A stretch of 64,000 bases of DNA from Hymenobacter lapidiphilus (lineage in GTDB: Bacteria > Bacteroidota > Bacteroidia > Cytophagales > Hymenobacteraceae), in NCBI RefSeq assembly GCF_013377885.1, contig NZ_JABKAU010000003.1:1-64000 (forward strand). The letters are read 5' to 3'. Of this stretch, positions 15,361-25,043 are shown in pieces. The notes below the pieces were generated by a model. The model saw only the letters and a program-made list of their open reading frames with translations. It was not told the origin of the DNA and made no database searches. Position 1 is the stretch's first letter; each line of letters opens with the position of its first letter. Position numbers and translations under genes: made by a program.

Positions 15361-18300
15361 ATGAGGTTCCTCTCCCTGCTGCTGCGCATTTTAGCCGTCC
15401 TCGCGCTGGGGCTGCTGCTGCTGGCGGGAGCGGGCCTGTGGGTGCTGCAGTCGGAGTGGGGGCACCAACGGGTAACCAAGCTGGTGCGCCAGCGCCTGGC
15501 CGCGCACTCCGACCTGGTGCTGGCGCCATTGGAGCTGGATTACTCACTGCTGCGCGATTTTCCTTACCTGACGGCCTCGCTGCACCATTTGTCGCTCACT
15601 GATACATCGGCACGGCGGGCGGTGGAGGTGCTGCGCGTGGGCCGGGCCGATATGCGCCTGGCGCTACGCCCGCTCTGGCACGGCCGCTTTGAGGTGCAGC
15701 GCCTGACGCTGCACAACGCCGAGTTCCGGCAGCTCACCGACTCGACGGGCCACGACTGGGGCCTGCGGGGCCGCGGGCCGCATCGCAGCCGCCCCCAACT
15801 GCCCCCCGATTTCGACCTCGATTCGCTGATTATCGTGAACCTCCGGGTTTCCGATCGTAACGAGCTGCACCATAGTGGTTTTGGAGCGCGGGTAACGCAC
15901 GGGCGGCTAGCGGTGCGCACCCGCGGGGGCGTGGCCCGGGTACGGGGCCGGCTGGAGGGCCGGCTCAACTACCTGCGCAGCAGCCGCAGCCTCATTTTTT
16001 CGCAGGAAGACGTGGTGGCACAGGTGCGCTACGGCTACGATTTCAGTCGGCGCGAAGGCACATTCCGGCGCACCCGGGCCACACTCAGCGGCGACACGGT
16101 ACACATCAGCGGGACGCACCGCGGGGCCGGGCCGGGCGAACCCCGCGGAGCCCGCCTGAACCTGCATTTCCGGGGCTACCAGCCGCTACTGAAAGTGCTG
16201 CGGGTGGCGCTGCCCAACAACCTAGAGCGCTACCTCGAAGGCACCACCAGCCCCAGCCGCGCCCGCATAGCCTACACCATCCGGGGCCTGACCGGGCCCA
16301 CTGTGCGGCCGCGCACGGTGCTGCGTTTCGAGCTACGCGACGCTCAGGTGCAATGGCCCGACCCCGCCCGCCGCATCCGGCGCTGGGATGCCCGCGGGGT
16401 CTTCGATAACGGCCCGGATCACAATTCGCGCACCACCTACCTCACCTTCGAGCAGTGCCGCATCTACTCGACGGCCGGCCAGCTCGATGCCCAGCTGACG
16501 GTGCGCGACTTTACCCGGCCCCGGGTGCAGGGCAGGGTGCAAGGGCGTACCGAGCTGCAAACCCTGGCGGCCGTGGTAGTACCCGACCTGTGGCGGGCCC
16601 GTAGCGGCGAGGCGGCCCTCGACCTGGAGCTGGATGGCTGGCTGCCCAGCTTCCGACCCCGGCGGGCCGGGCCGGGACGGCGGCCGCTACCTTTGCCGGT
16701 GGCCGTAAAGGGCACCGTTAACCTAGAAAACGCTTTTTTTGATGTCCCTAACCGGCAGGCCCGGATGCGGGCGCTCAATGTACAGGTCCGGCTAAACGAC
16801 AGCATCTGGAGGCTGGAGAACCTTTCCGGCCAGCTCAATGGCATGCAGCTGCAGGCCAACGCCACTACCACCAACCTGCTGGCCTACGTAAGCGGCCAGC
16901 ACCCCACCACCCACATAAGCGGCTCGCTGAGCGTAGATGAGCTGCGCCTGCCCGAACTGCGGCGGCTGCTGGCTCCGCCGCGCCACCCCACCCGCAGGCC
17001 GGCCGCCACCATCGACGCCGACCCTGCCCAGGCAGCCGATATGCTGACCATTTTGCCCGTTGGCTTGCGCCTGGAAGGCGTGCGCCTGCGCTGCGCCCGG
17101 CTGGTGCTGGCAGGCGATACCCTCCGCGAGCTGGCCGCCACCATACACCACGATGGCAACCGGGTAGCCCTACGCGACCTGCAGGTGCGGGTATGGGATG
17201 GGAAGTTGGGCGGGCAGGCCAGCTGGTCTACCAGCCGGCCGGGCTCCGAGCCGGTGCAGGTTCGCCTGAAGGTAGAAGTGCCCAACCTGAGCTATGAGCG
17301 GCTGCTGGCCCGTATTTCGCGGCCACCCAGCCGCCCGCCAGGGCAGGGCAACAACGACCCTACGCTGCGCGAGATACTGCTGGCCACCAGCGGCCGCATC
17401 GATGTGGCTATCGGCCAACTGCAGCTGACGGATATCAGCAGCCTCCACCAGCTGCGCTTTCATGTGGACAAAACAGGGCCCGGTTTTCAGATTCCTGACC
17501 TTACGTTCCGTACCAATACCGGCGGGCAGGGCAGCATCCGGGCGCAGGCAACGCTGGCGGGCATTCGCCTGGACCGGGCGCGTGCCATAGTAGAGCTACA
17601 CTACGATACGTTGAATGTACAGCACTTTCTGAAGCTACTTGCTGGCCTGGGAAACGTACCACCACCCGACGACAGTCAGCCACGGCAGTCGGGCAGAGAG
17701 GCGCGGGAAGGCCGGGCTGCCCGCCGGGCCGGCTTGCCGGGGCGCAGGGCCGCCCGCGGTCCACGCCCCAGCCGGCCCGCGTCGCCGTTTATGGATGGTA
17801 CCATCACCGGGCAGGTACATGTAACGGCCAACCGCATGCACTACGGCGTACTGCGGGGCACCGATTTCGACTTGCTTACTACGCTCGAAGCCGGCCGGGC
17901 CCGCTTGGAAAGCTGCTCGGTGCAGGCGTTTGGGGGCGAGCTGACCCTACGCGGCGTTATGCGCACCGACTCCGGCGCCAGCCACCACCCTTTGCGGGCG
18001 CACATGCAGCTACGCAACGTAGAGCTGCCCCGGCTGTTTGCACTGGCCATCCCGCTAGGCCTCGATGTGCTGGGCCCCGACAATGTACGGGGCCGCATGC
18101 AGGCCGATGCCACTATCCGCACCGACCTCGACCAGACCTTTTTACCCCGCCTGGCCACTACCCGCGCGCTGGTGCAGGCCGATTTAATTGACCTGGAACT
18201 GCTGGAAGTAGATGCCCTAATGCAGGCGCTAAAGATGCTGAGCCCGCGCCGCACCAGCCACCTGTTCTTCGAACCGGTGCAGGCCGACTTCCTGCTCGAC

Positions 18301-18630
18301 AAAGGGCAGCTGCTGATTCCGGGCCTCAACCTAAGCAGCAACCTGACCGATATGCTGGTGACCGGCGAGTATAGCCTTGATGGCCGCGCCGACCTGTATG
18401 TGGGGCTGAGTCCGCTACAAACCCTGTTCGGCAACAACCGCAAGCGCATTGAGCGAATCAGGAGCGGCGAGGCCACGGAACGCCGCAGCCGGGGCCTCAT
18501 CTACCTGCACCTAGACCGGCAGCCCGGCAGCCGCTACAAGGTGAAACTCTTTAAAAAGCAGCAGCAGCGCCAGCAGCAGGCCGAAGTGCAGGAAAAGTAT
18601 CAACGCCTGCTTCGCTTTTTTGCTGATTGA
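15361..18630 (+). CDS. AsmA family protein
   Basis: A 1089-residue envelope protein. One N-terminal membrane helix (LLLRILAVLALGLLLLAGAG) anchors a large periplasmic part. LEFDY-like text near residues 58-70 (LELDYSLLRDFPYLTASLHHLSL) is the AsmA N-domain; the C-terminal third (VDALMQALKMLSPRRTSHLFF, GQLLIPGLNLSSNLTDMLVTG) is the AsmA C-domain. Such proteins form long beta-grooves that carry phospholipid between membranes or aid outer-membrane assembly (AsmA, TamB, YhdP). Residues about 775-805 form an Arg/Ala/Gly/Pro-rich insert without family parallels. The start codon is one base after a family D repeat region. Confidence 0.82.
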   Translation: MRFLSLLLRILAVLALGLLLLAGAGLWVLQSEWGHQRVTKLVRQRLAAHSDLVLAPLELDYSLLRDFPYLTASLHHLSLTDTSARRAVEVLRVGRADMRLALRPLWHGRFEVQRLTLHNAEFRQLTDSTGHDWGLRGRGPHRSRPQLPPDFDLDSLIIVNLRVSDRNELHHSGFGARVTHGRLAVRTRGGVARVRGRLEGRLNYLRSSRSLIFSQEDVVAQVRYGYDFSRREGTFRRTRATLSGDTVHISGTHRGAGPGEPRGARLNLHFRGYQPLLKVLRVALPNNLERYLEGTTSPSRARIAYTIRGLTGPTVRPRTVLRFELRDAQVQWPDPARRIRRWDARGVFDNGPDHNSRTTYLTFEQCRIYSTAGQLDAQLTVRDFTRPRVQGRVQGRTELQTLAAVVVPDLWRARSGEAALDLELDGWLPSFRPRRAGPGRRPLPLPVAVKGTVNLENAFFDVPNRQARMRALNVQVRLNDSIWRLENLSGQLNGMQLQANATTTNLLAYVSGQHPTTHISGSLSVDELRLPELRRLLAPPRHPTRRPAATIDADPAQAADMLTILPVGLRLEGVRLRCARLVLAGDTLRELAATIHHDGNRVALRDLQVRVWDGKLGGQASWSTSRPGSEPVQVRLKVEVPNLSYERLLARISRPPSRPPGQGNNDPTLREILLATSGRIDVAIGQLQLTDISSLHQLRFHVDKTGPGFQIPDLTFRTNTGGQGSIRAQATLAGIRLDRARAIVELHYDTLNVQHFLKLLAGLGNVPPPDDSQPRQSGREAREGRAARRAGLPGRRAARGPRPSRPASPFMDGTITGQVHVTANRMHYGVLRGTDFDLLTTLEAGRARLESCSVQAFGGELTLRGVMRTDSGASHHPLRAHMQLRNVELPRLFALAIPLGLDVLGPDNVRGRMQADATIRTDLDQTFLPRLATTRALVQADLIDLELLEVDALMQALKMLSPRRTSHLFFEPVQADFLLDKGQLLIPGLNLSSNLTDMLVTGEYSLDGRADLYVGLSPLQTLFGNNRKRIERIRSGEATERRSRGLIYLHLDRQPGSRYKVKLFKKQQQRQQQAEVQEKYQRLLRFFAD

Positions 18631-18668
18631 GTGAGGAGGTGATAGGGGGATAAGGAGATAAAAGAACG

Positions 18669-18768
18669 GTCATTCCGAGCGCAGCCGAAAAATCTCTACC
18701 GCCAAACTAAATCCCGAGGACAGGGCTACTTTGGCGGTAGAGATTCTTCGGCTGCGCTCAGAATGACT
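18669..18768. repeat. hyphenated inverted repeat, family B, copy 5
   Basis: 38-bp arms starting GTCATTCCGAGCGCAGCCGA and ending with the near reverse complement, with AATCTCTACCGCC as inner arm. It separates the convergent AsmA-like and histidine kinase genes. Confidence 0.9.
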
Positions 18769-18790
18769 ATTCCTTTACCCCTTCCCTGCT

Positions 18791-20938
18791 TTACCCCTGC
18801 TTCAGCGGAAGCGTGAGGGTGAATTCTGTGAAGTGGCCTTCCTCCGAGACCACACGCAGCGTGCCGCCGTGGCCTTTAGTAATGATGTCGTGGGCCAGCG
18901 AGAGGCCCAGGCCGGTTCCCTCGCCCACGGGCTTGGTGGTGAAGAAGGGCTGAAAGATGCGCTCTTGCACGGCGGGGCTCATGCCGGTACCATTGTCGCG
19001 CACCCGTACCTGCACCTGGCCGGCCAGCAGCACGGTGCTTACCAGCAGCTCAGGAACGTAGCCGGGTCCCGCCAGCACCGCCCGATCGGCAAGTGCGTAG
19101 AGGGCATTGGTAAACAGGTTCAGCAGCACGCGCTCCATTTCGGGCACCAGCACGGGTACCAGGGGCAGGTCGTCGCCCAGCATGGGGTGCAACACGCCAG
19201 CGGGCAGCAGCAGGACCGTATCGGGGCGGCCCTCGTAGGCCAGGCGCAGCTGCCGGGCTACCAGGGTGTTGAGGCTGGTCGGCTGTAGGGCAACGGCGCC
19301 GGTGCGGGCGTGGGCCAGCATACTGTTGATAATGGACGAGGCGCGCTGCCCATGCTGGCTGATTTCGTGCAGATTGCGCCGCAGCCCGCTCATAATTTCC
19401 TGACCCAGCTCGTCGGGGGCAGCCGTGGGCCCACCCGCTCCTACTGCCCCGGCCGTTTCCTGCTCCAGCAGCTCGTTGCTAACCACCGCCAGCCGGTTCA
19501 TGAAGTTGAGTGGGTTCTGCAGCTCGTGGGCAATGCCGGCCGACAGCTCGCCCACGAAGGCCCATTTTTCGGCCGCTACCAGCTGGCGCTGGGTAGCTAC
19601 CAGCTCGGACTGCTGGCGGCTCAGCAGCTCGTAGGCACGCTTTTTCTGGCGGTAGTTGCTCCCCAGCACCACACTCAGCCCCGTTACCAGCACCAGCCCA
19701 ATCCCCGACACGCCCAGCAGCCACTGCTGCTGCTGGTTTTGCTGACGCACCATAGACGTGGTGCGCGTCAGCTCGCCTATTCGGGCCTGTTGCTGCCGCA
19801 GCTCGAAACCATATTGTAGCGCCGCCGTGCGCCGAATAAGGGCGCGGCTGCTGAGGCTGTCGTCGTAGGCGGCAAAGAGGCGGTGGTAGCGGTAGGCGTC
19901 GGCGAAGCGGCCCAGCCGGGCGCTGGCTTCGGCCAGCACCCGGCTGCCGTCGCGGATGTCTTCTTTTACGCCCCGCTCCTGGCTGGCCTGCAGACCGGGC
20001 CGGCCGTAATAAATGGCGCTATCGGGGCGGCGCAGACGCAGTTGGGCGCGGGCCAGCACCAAATCTACCAGCGGCAAATAGCCCACCACATCGAGGCGGC
20101 GCAACTCGGCACGGGCCTGGCGGGCGTAGCGTAAGGCCTCGGCCGAACGGCCTTGGCGCTCGGCCATGTCGGCTATGTACACTTCCAGCACAATGCGGCC
20201 GGGGTTGTCGCCGAGGCTACGAGCCAGCGCGGCGCCTTCGGTGTAGTAGCGGCGGGCCTGCGTCCACTGGCCCTGGGCTTGGTACAAGTCGCCGAGGCCG
20301 CGCAGGCTTTGGGCCACGCCCCCTTTGTCGTTGGTTTGGCGGGCCAGGATGCGGCTCTGCTCCAGATAAGCCAGGGCCTGCCCGTACTCGCCCAACTGGG
20401 TGCTAATAAAGCCTAGTTGAGCGTTGGTGAGCACCAGCCATTTGTTGTCGCGCAGCTTTTCGGCCTGCGTGAGGCCTTGCTGGGCGCTGGCCAGGGCGCG
20501 GGCGTAGTTTCCCTGTCCGAAGTAAATATAGCTCAGGTTGTAGCCCACCCCAATCAGGTTGAGCGCGTCGTGCTGCTGCCGAAAAACGCGGGCTGCCTGC
20601 TGGGTGAAGGCCAGCGCCGGAGCATACTCGTTGCGTTTACGGTAATAATAGCCCAGTCCCAGCCAGGCCTGCGCCTGGCCCGGCGCGTAGCCCAGGCGGG
20701 TGGCCAGCGCGGCCGCCTCCTCGAAACGGGTGCGCGACAGGCGCGGATTGGAGGACCGTAGCTCGAAGGCCAGCTGGTTGAGCTGCTGCACCCGAATGGT
20801 GTCGGCGGCGGCCGGAGCGTTGGGGATGGAGGCGCGTAGCGGAGCCAACGGCAGCAGCAGCCCCAGCAACGTAAGCGACAGTAGCAGCAGCGGCCGAAAT
20901 AGCCCCGCTTTGCGCAGAATTAAAAACACACCAGCCAT
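18791..20938 (-). CDS. TPR-containing sensor histidine kinase
   Basis: A 715-residue sensor kinase. A signal anchor ([21 protein letters not shown]) is followed by about six tetratricopeptide repeats in the periplasm (residues 45-350), a membrane helix near 405-425 and a coiled coil. The kinase has the H-box [19 protein letters not shown] with His471, N-box [12 protein letters not shown]1 RDNGTGMS, F-box IFQPFFTTK and G2 [13 protein letters not shown]. It is therefore a class with the His kinase A-like dimerisation domain. No response regulator is next to it, so its partner is elsewhere. The ligand is unknown. Confidence 0.92.
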   Translation of the reverse strand: MAGVFLILRKAGLFRPLLLLSLTLLGLLLPLAPLRASIPNAPAAADTIRVQQLNQLAFELRSSNPRLSRTRFEEAAALATRLGYAPGQAQAWLGLGYYYRKRNEYAPALAFTQQAARVFRQQHDALNLIGVGYNLSYIYFGQGNYARALASAQQGLTQAEKLRDNKWLVLTNAQLGFISTQLGEYGQALAYLEQSRILARQTNDKGGVAQSLRGLGDLYQAQGQWTQARRYYTEGAALARSLGDNPGRIVLEVYIADMAERQGRSAEALRYARQARAELRRLDVVGYLPLVDLVLARAQLRLRRPDSAIYYGRPGLQASQERGVKEDIRDGSRVLAEASARLGRFADAYRYHRLFAAYDDSLSSRALIRRTAALQYGFELRQQQARIGELTRTTSMVRQQNQQQQWLLGVSGIGLVLVTGLSVVLGSNYRQKKRAYELLSRQQSELVATQRQLVAAEKWAFVGELSAGIAHELQNPLNFMNRLAVVSNELLEQETAGAVGAGGPTAAPDELGQEIMSGLRRNLHEISQHGQRASSIINSMLAHARTGAVALQPTSLNTLVARQLRLAYEGRPDTVLLLPAGVLHPMLGDDLPLVPVLVPEMERVLLNLFTNALYALADRAVLAGPGYVPELLVSTVLLAGQVQVRVRDNGTGMSPAVQERIFQPFFTTKPVGEGTGLGLSLAHDIITKGHGGTLRVVSEEGHFTEFTLTLPLKQG

Positions 20939-20946
20939 AGAGGCGG

Positions 20947-20954
20947 CTAAGATA
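20947..20954 (-). promoter_or_regulatory. possible promoter -7 element of the histidine kinase gene
   Basis: On the minus strand TATCTTAG, one mismatch from TAnnTTTG, lies eight bases before the ATG. No clear -33 box. Confidence 0.3.
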
Positions 20955-21051
20955 TTGCCTTATGAGGTAAACCGCCGGCCAAGGGCTCCGGTATCCGGGC
21001 AGACATAGGCTGGGTGTTCGTTTAGGCGCGTGCTGAGGTGGTTTTTGGCGA

Positions 21052-21834
21052 CTAGAAACCTTTGGGCAGGTCGATGCCGCGGATGGTGCGAAACAGGCTC
21101 AGCGCGTTCTGGTCGGTGAGGCCGCCGATGTAGTCGGTGAGCAGAATAATTTGCTCGTAGGCGCCCGCGTCCTGCTGGGGGCCGGTGGCGCGGAACTGCT
21201 CGGGCAGCAGCTGGCGCAACTTGCGCGAGCGGGCACTGTCGTGGGGGTCGAAGGTGGCGGCCAGGAAGGCATCGAGCAGCCCGCCTAGCACCTCGAAGCC
21301 AGCGGCTTCAATCTCGAGCACCGGCCGGCTTTGGTAAAGATGCTCCACGGTGAGGCGGTGAACTTCTTGCAGCTGCTCCCAGCAGTCGAGCTGGCGCACC
21401 AGCGGCTCGTCGAGGTGGCCGCGTAGCAACTCGGGGGCGCGGTCGGCGAAGCGGCGGGCGGTTTGCTGCACGAGCTGGTTGATGAGGCGGGCGCGCAGGT
21501 AGCCCAGCTCCTCGCGCCAGTCGCGCCACTCCACCGAGCCGCGGCGGGTGGGGGCGTCGCCCAGCATGTCGCGCAGCAGCGCCAGCCCTTTTTCGCACGG
21601 AATCAGGCCCAGCTTGAGGCCATCTTCAAAGTCGATGATGCGGTAGCAGATGTCGTCGGCAGCTTCGACCAGGAAAGCCAGCGGGTGGCGGTGGTAGAAG
21701 CCGGCGGCCTCCGAACCGGCCGGTTTGGGCAGCAGACCCAGCTCGCGGGCCACCTCCTCAAAGCGGACGGCTTCGGTCTGGAAGTAGCCATATTTCTTCT
21801 CGCTGGTGCTCTGCGTGAGGGCCTGCTCGGGCAC
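21052..21834 (-). pseudogene. dgt: dGTP triphosphohydrolase, 3-prime half after an in-frame stop
   Basis: Second half of dgt. It carries the family block AADDICYRIIDFEDGLKLG and the C-terminal helices (TDYIGGLTDQNALSLFRTI). Read from the GTG at 21834 it is 260 residues, but it is in the same frame as the first half with only six codons between the TAA at 21850-21852 and that GTG. It would be a separate protein only if translation restarts at GTG. It lacks the HD metal site, so alone it should be inactive. Confidence 0.8.
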
Positions 21835-21849
21835 TACCGAGGGGCGCGG

Positions 21850-22482
21850 TTACTTGCTAAACGCGCCCAGCGTGGCATACGTGAGGCCAAGTCCGGCCGA
21901 GCCGTTGCTGTGGGCGGCGTAGGTATGGGTGAGCACCCGAAACCCGGCCGCATTACCCTCAAAATGCTGCAGATCGGTACGCTGGGCCTCGCTGAGCATC
22001 CGCACAAACGGCTCGGCGGCGCTGCTGCGGAAGTAGGCCGAAATAGCATCCTCGCCCGAGTGGCCGAAGGGCGGGTTGCCGATGTCGTGGGCCAGGCAGG
22101 CGGCGGCCACAATGTCGCCGAAGTCGGAATCGAGGTGGGGCAGCTCGTCGGCCAGCCCGTCGGTTTCTTCGAGCAACAGCCGGCCCCCGAGGCGGCCGAG
22201 CGAGCGGCCCACGCAGGCCGTTTCGAGCGAATGCGTGAGACGGGTGTGCACGAAATCGGTTTCGGGCAGCGGCATGACCTGGGTTTTGCGCTGCAGCCGC
22301 CGGAACGCCGAGCTGAACACCACCCGGTCGTAGTCGGCCACGAAGGCCCCGCGCACGGGAGCCGCCTCGCTCACCACATGCAGCTGCGGCTGCTCGGGGT
22401 AGCGGCGTCGGCTCAGTAGCCGGCCCCAGCGCATAGTGGGGGCATTTTCGTCGGGAGGCGTGAGGTGGAGCATGGTAGGCAT
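21850..22482 (-). pseudogene. dgt: dGTP triphosphohydrolase, 5-prime half ending at a premature TAA
   Basis: First half of dgt, an HD-domain enzyme that splits dGTP into deoxyguanosine and triphosphate. Seen: SSAFRRLQRKTQVMPL, THSLETACVGRSLG and the HD site CLAHDIGNPPFGHSGE. The reading ends LTYATLGAFSK-stop followed in frame by PRPSVV; the family has Lys-Tyr-Pro at this point, so the TAA probably arose from a TAC or TAT codon. Candidate starts are ATG 22482, 22473 or 22434 (MRWGRLLSRRR, closest to the usual family start). An earlier start at 22521 lies in a repeat. With readthrough the protein would be about 460-475 residues, normal for the family. Confidence 0.85.
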
Positions 22483-22494
22483 TGATTGAACGAT

Positions 22495-22607
22495 GTAGGG
22501 GCAGGGCTTGCCCCCGCCCACCGTTAAACGGTGTGCGTTGTACGGTTGTACCGGCTTTATTCAATGGCAACCGTTTAATGTCGGGCGGGGGCAAGCCCTG
22601 CCCCTAC
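22495..22607. repeat. GC-rich inverted repeat, family A, copy 2
   Basis: Arms GTAGGGGCAGGGCTTGCCCC and GGGGCAAGCCCTGCCCCTAC with inner arms CCGTTTAA / TTAAACGG around a unique centre. The TAG stop of the DUF1361 gene lies in the right end of the element. It separates DUF1361 from dgt on the same strand. Confidence 0.9.
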
Positions 22608-23287
22608 TCCGTTCTTATCCGGCCCAGTAACCGCACGGTGGCGTAACCGAGCAGCAGAAACAGGCCGTAGAGCAGCGTAACGCCCCAAGTACCGAGGTAG
22701 GCGCGCGGGTGTAGCAGGCGGGTGAGGATGTCGTAGAACAGGCTGACGGGGTTAGTGAGCACGTCCCAGCTATTGAAGCGCAGGTAGCGACCCAAGTAGA
22801 TGCCGAAGCTGCTCAGCAGCAGCGCCAGCGCGGCAAACCCCCAGCCAGCCCACTGGCCCAGCCGCCGCGTTACGAGCTGCTGCATATCGGTGAGGGAGGC
22901 GTAGGCCAGCATCAGGCCGTTCCAGGCGCAGCTCAGCAGCAGGGCCAGGTCGTACCAGTAGGGCACGCCGGGGCGCGGGTGCAGGTGGAACAGGTCGGTG
23001 AGGATGTAGGGCGCGTTGGGGAAGAACAGCAGCCAGACCGCCCCCACCGGCAGCAGCACCCGGGCCCGCAGCCGCCCGGCACTCAGGCCCAGCATCGTAC
23101 TCAGCCCGAACGGCACCAGGGCCAGAAACAGGTTCCAGAGCAGAAACATGAACGTAAGCTGGCGCGTGAGCAGCACCCGGCCGGTAATCAGGGCCACACT
23201 CAAAGCCAGCGAAAGGCCCAATACCAGCAGCAGGCTCAGGCGCTGCCGCAGCTGGGTTTGGGAGAATGTGCTAACCGACATCGACAT
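22604..23287 (-). CDS. DUF1361 family membrane protein
   Basis: A 227-residue integral membrane protein with about six to seven helices. The family signatures LLFFPNAPYILTDLFHL (about residues 85-101) and IYLGRYLRFNSWDVLTNP (about 160-177) are both present. Function unknown. The stop codon is provided by the repeat downstream. The start ATG at 23287 has a second ATG two codons later. Confidence 0.88.
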   Translation of the reverse strand: MSMSVSTFSQTQLRQRLSLLLVLGLSLALSVALITGRVLLTRQLTFMFLLWNLFLALVPFGLSTMLGLSAGRLRARVLLPVGAVWLLFFPNAPYILTDLFHLHPRPGVPYWYDLALLLSCAWNGLMLAYASLTDMQQLVTRRLGQWAGWGFAALALLLSSFGIYLGRYLRFNSWDVLTNPVSLFYDILTRLLHPRAYLGTWGVTLLYGLFLLLGYATVRLLGRIRTE

Positions 23288-23334
23288 GCCCGCAAATACG
23301 GAAATTTCGAGCGCAGGAGCGCGGGGCAGAACGA

Positions 23335-23463
23335 CCGTAGTGTGAAGCTCCCGCTTCGCGTATCGTTGCTGACTGCTACCCGACGTCGTTCACCGGTACG
23401 CAAGGTGGAAGTTTCGCGCTACACTTGTTCAACGATGCGCGAAGTTGGAGCTTCGCACTACGG
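23335..23463. repeat. inverted repeat, family C, copy 2
   Basis: 34-bp outer arms: CCGTAGTGTGAAGCTCCCGC then TTCGCGTATCGTTG, and the near reverse complement at the right end. The centre holds a further partial copy of the right arm (GCAAGGTGGAAGTTTCGCGC), so the element looks built from repeated half-sites. The TAG stop of the tolC-like gene is in the right end. Confidence 0.8.
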
Positions 23464-24972
23464 CTGTTCTTCTACAATACCGCCAGCAGCCCATCGTAGA
23501 GTGGCCTGAGTTTGGGCGTACTTGGCCTGCAGCTCGGCCAGCTTCTGGTTGGCTTCCAGTAGCTTGGCATCGCGCGAGTTGAGCAGAAACACCGAGCTTT
23601 CGCCGTTTTCGAAGCGGGTTTGCTCCCCGTCGCGCAGACGCTGGGCGTTGGCTACCACCTGCTGCTGCAGGGCCAGCTGCTCGCGTAGGGCAGCCCAGCT
23701 GTTGGCCGCCGTCAGCACGCCGGTTTCTATTTCGCGGGTGTCCTGCTGCAGGGCCAGCTCGGTGTCCTGCTGCTTGAGGCGGTTGAGCTGGAGCTTGGCC
23801 CGCTCCTGGCGCAGCAGCAAGGGGTAAGCGAAGCTCACGCCCAGCTTGTAATTGTTCTGCAGGTAGCTGCCATTCAGGCTGGCGGCCTTTTCGGGGGCAA
23901 ACGGCTGGCCGGCCTGCAATAGGTTATAATCGAGGTTGAGCTTAGGCAGCAGCTTGTTGCGCAGCAGCCGGTTTTCCACGGAAAGCTGCAGCAGCTTGGC
24001 CCGGCTTTTCTGCAGCTCCGGATGAATTTCTTGGGCCAGGGCCGTGAGGGCGGCCACCGAATCGGGGGGCAGCGTGCGCCAGTCGGCGGAGCCGGGCAGC
24101 AGCTGGGGGCGGGCGGTAAGGGGCAGGTTCAGGGGCTGCTGCTGCTCGTTCCAGAGATAGTTACTCAGCAGCAGCGAGGCATTCTGGAACTCCATCTGGG
24201 CCTGGCTCAGCTCGGCCTGGCGCTTCTGCAGCTCGCCCAGCGCCTCCACCGAGTCGATGGCCGCCAAATCGCCAAAAATCACGCGCTGGCGCACGGCCCG
24301 GAAGCGCACGTCGCCCAGCACCAGGTTCTGGCGGTTCAGCTCCAGCTGCCGGTAGCGCAACGTCCAGTCCCAGTAGTCTTTGGCGGCCTGCAGCAGCAGC
24401 TTATTCAGGGCCCCGCGGCGCTCGGCCTCGGCTAAGCCCTGCAGCGCCTGGGCCTGGCGCACAGCGGCGCGGCGCTCATCTATCAGCAGGCCCTGGGCCA
24501 GCGGCACCGACAGGCCCAAATAGCTCAGGCCACCTGGGGAAGTGAAGTTTTCGGGGTTGATGTACTGGCCGGTGCCCCGCTCGTAGCCGGCCTTCACGTC
24601 GAAGCCATACCACACCGGCACCCGCAGTTGGGTGTCCCAGTCGTGGAAATACTCCTGGTCTTTAAAGGTTTTGCCGTAGTATTTGCTGGTGGCGGTGGGG
24701 TCGAAGAGGCCGCGGGCGTAGCGTACCTCCTGGCGGGCACGCTCGGGCAGCAGCCCGGCCTGCTGGGCCACCGGGTGGCGCAGCGTTACGTAGGCCAACA
24801 GGTCGGCCAGCCCAAACACGCGGCCGGTATCGGCCGGAACGGCTGGTATGCGCGTAGCCACCGGGGTAGGCTGCCGCACCTGAGCCACCACGTTGATTGG
24901 TGGTCCGAGCAGCAGCAACCCCAGCAGCAGCGTCGGGAGCATCAGCAAAGAGGGCAATAGTCTAAGCAGCAT
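23458..24972 (-). CDS. TolC-like outer membrane efflux protein
   Basis: A 504-residue outer-membrane channel protein. A signal peptide (LPSLLMLPTLLLGLLLLG, cut near VVAQ) is followed by two halves of long helices interrupted by beta segments, as in TolC. SVPLAQGLLIDERRAAVRQAQ and ALREQLALQQQVVANAQRLRDGE are typical tunnel helices. It is the last gene of a tetR-ABC-hlyD-tolC set on the minus strand, and should connect the HlyD adaptor to the outside. Its stop codon lies in the family C repeat. Confidence 0.88.
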   Translation of the reverse strand: MLLRLLPSLLMLPTLLLGLLLLGPPINVVAQVRQPTPVATRIPAVPADTGRVFGLADLLAYVTLRHPVAQQAGLLPERARQEVRYARGLFDPTATSKYYGKTFKDQEYFHDWDTQLRVPVWYGFDVKAGYERGTGQYINPENFTSPGGLSYLGLSVPLAQGLLIDERRAAVRQAQALQGLAEAERRGALNKLLLQAAKDYWDWTLRYRQLELNRQNLVLGDVRFRAVRQRVIFGDLAAIDSVEALGELQKRQAELSQAQMEFQNASLLLSNYLWNEQQQPLNLPLTARPQLLPGSADWRTLPPDSVAALTALAQEIHPELQKSRAKLLQLSVENRLLRNKLLPKLNLDYNLLQAGQPFAPEKAASLNGSYLQNNYKLGVSFAYPLLLRQERAKLQLNRLKQQDTELALQQDTREIETGVLTAANSWAALREQLALQQQVVANAQRLRDGEQTRFENGESSVFLLNSRDAKLLEANQKLAELQAKYAQTQATLRWAAGGIVEEQP

Positions 24973-25043
24973 GAATGGTGGTTTGTGCAGATGGGCCCGC
25001 CGGCTTACCAGACAGAAGCCGGCAGGAGCCCGCCAGGCGGTGC

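Noticed and set aside
21052..22482. two separate genes for the dGTPase halves
   Set aside because: Both are in one frame, six codons apart, and each lacks what the other has; one broken gene is simpler.
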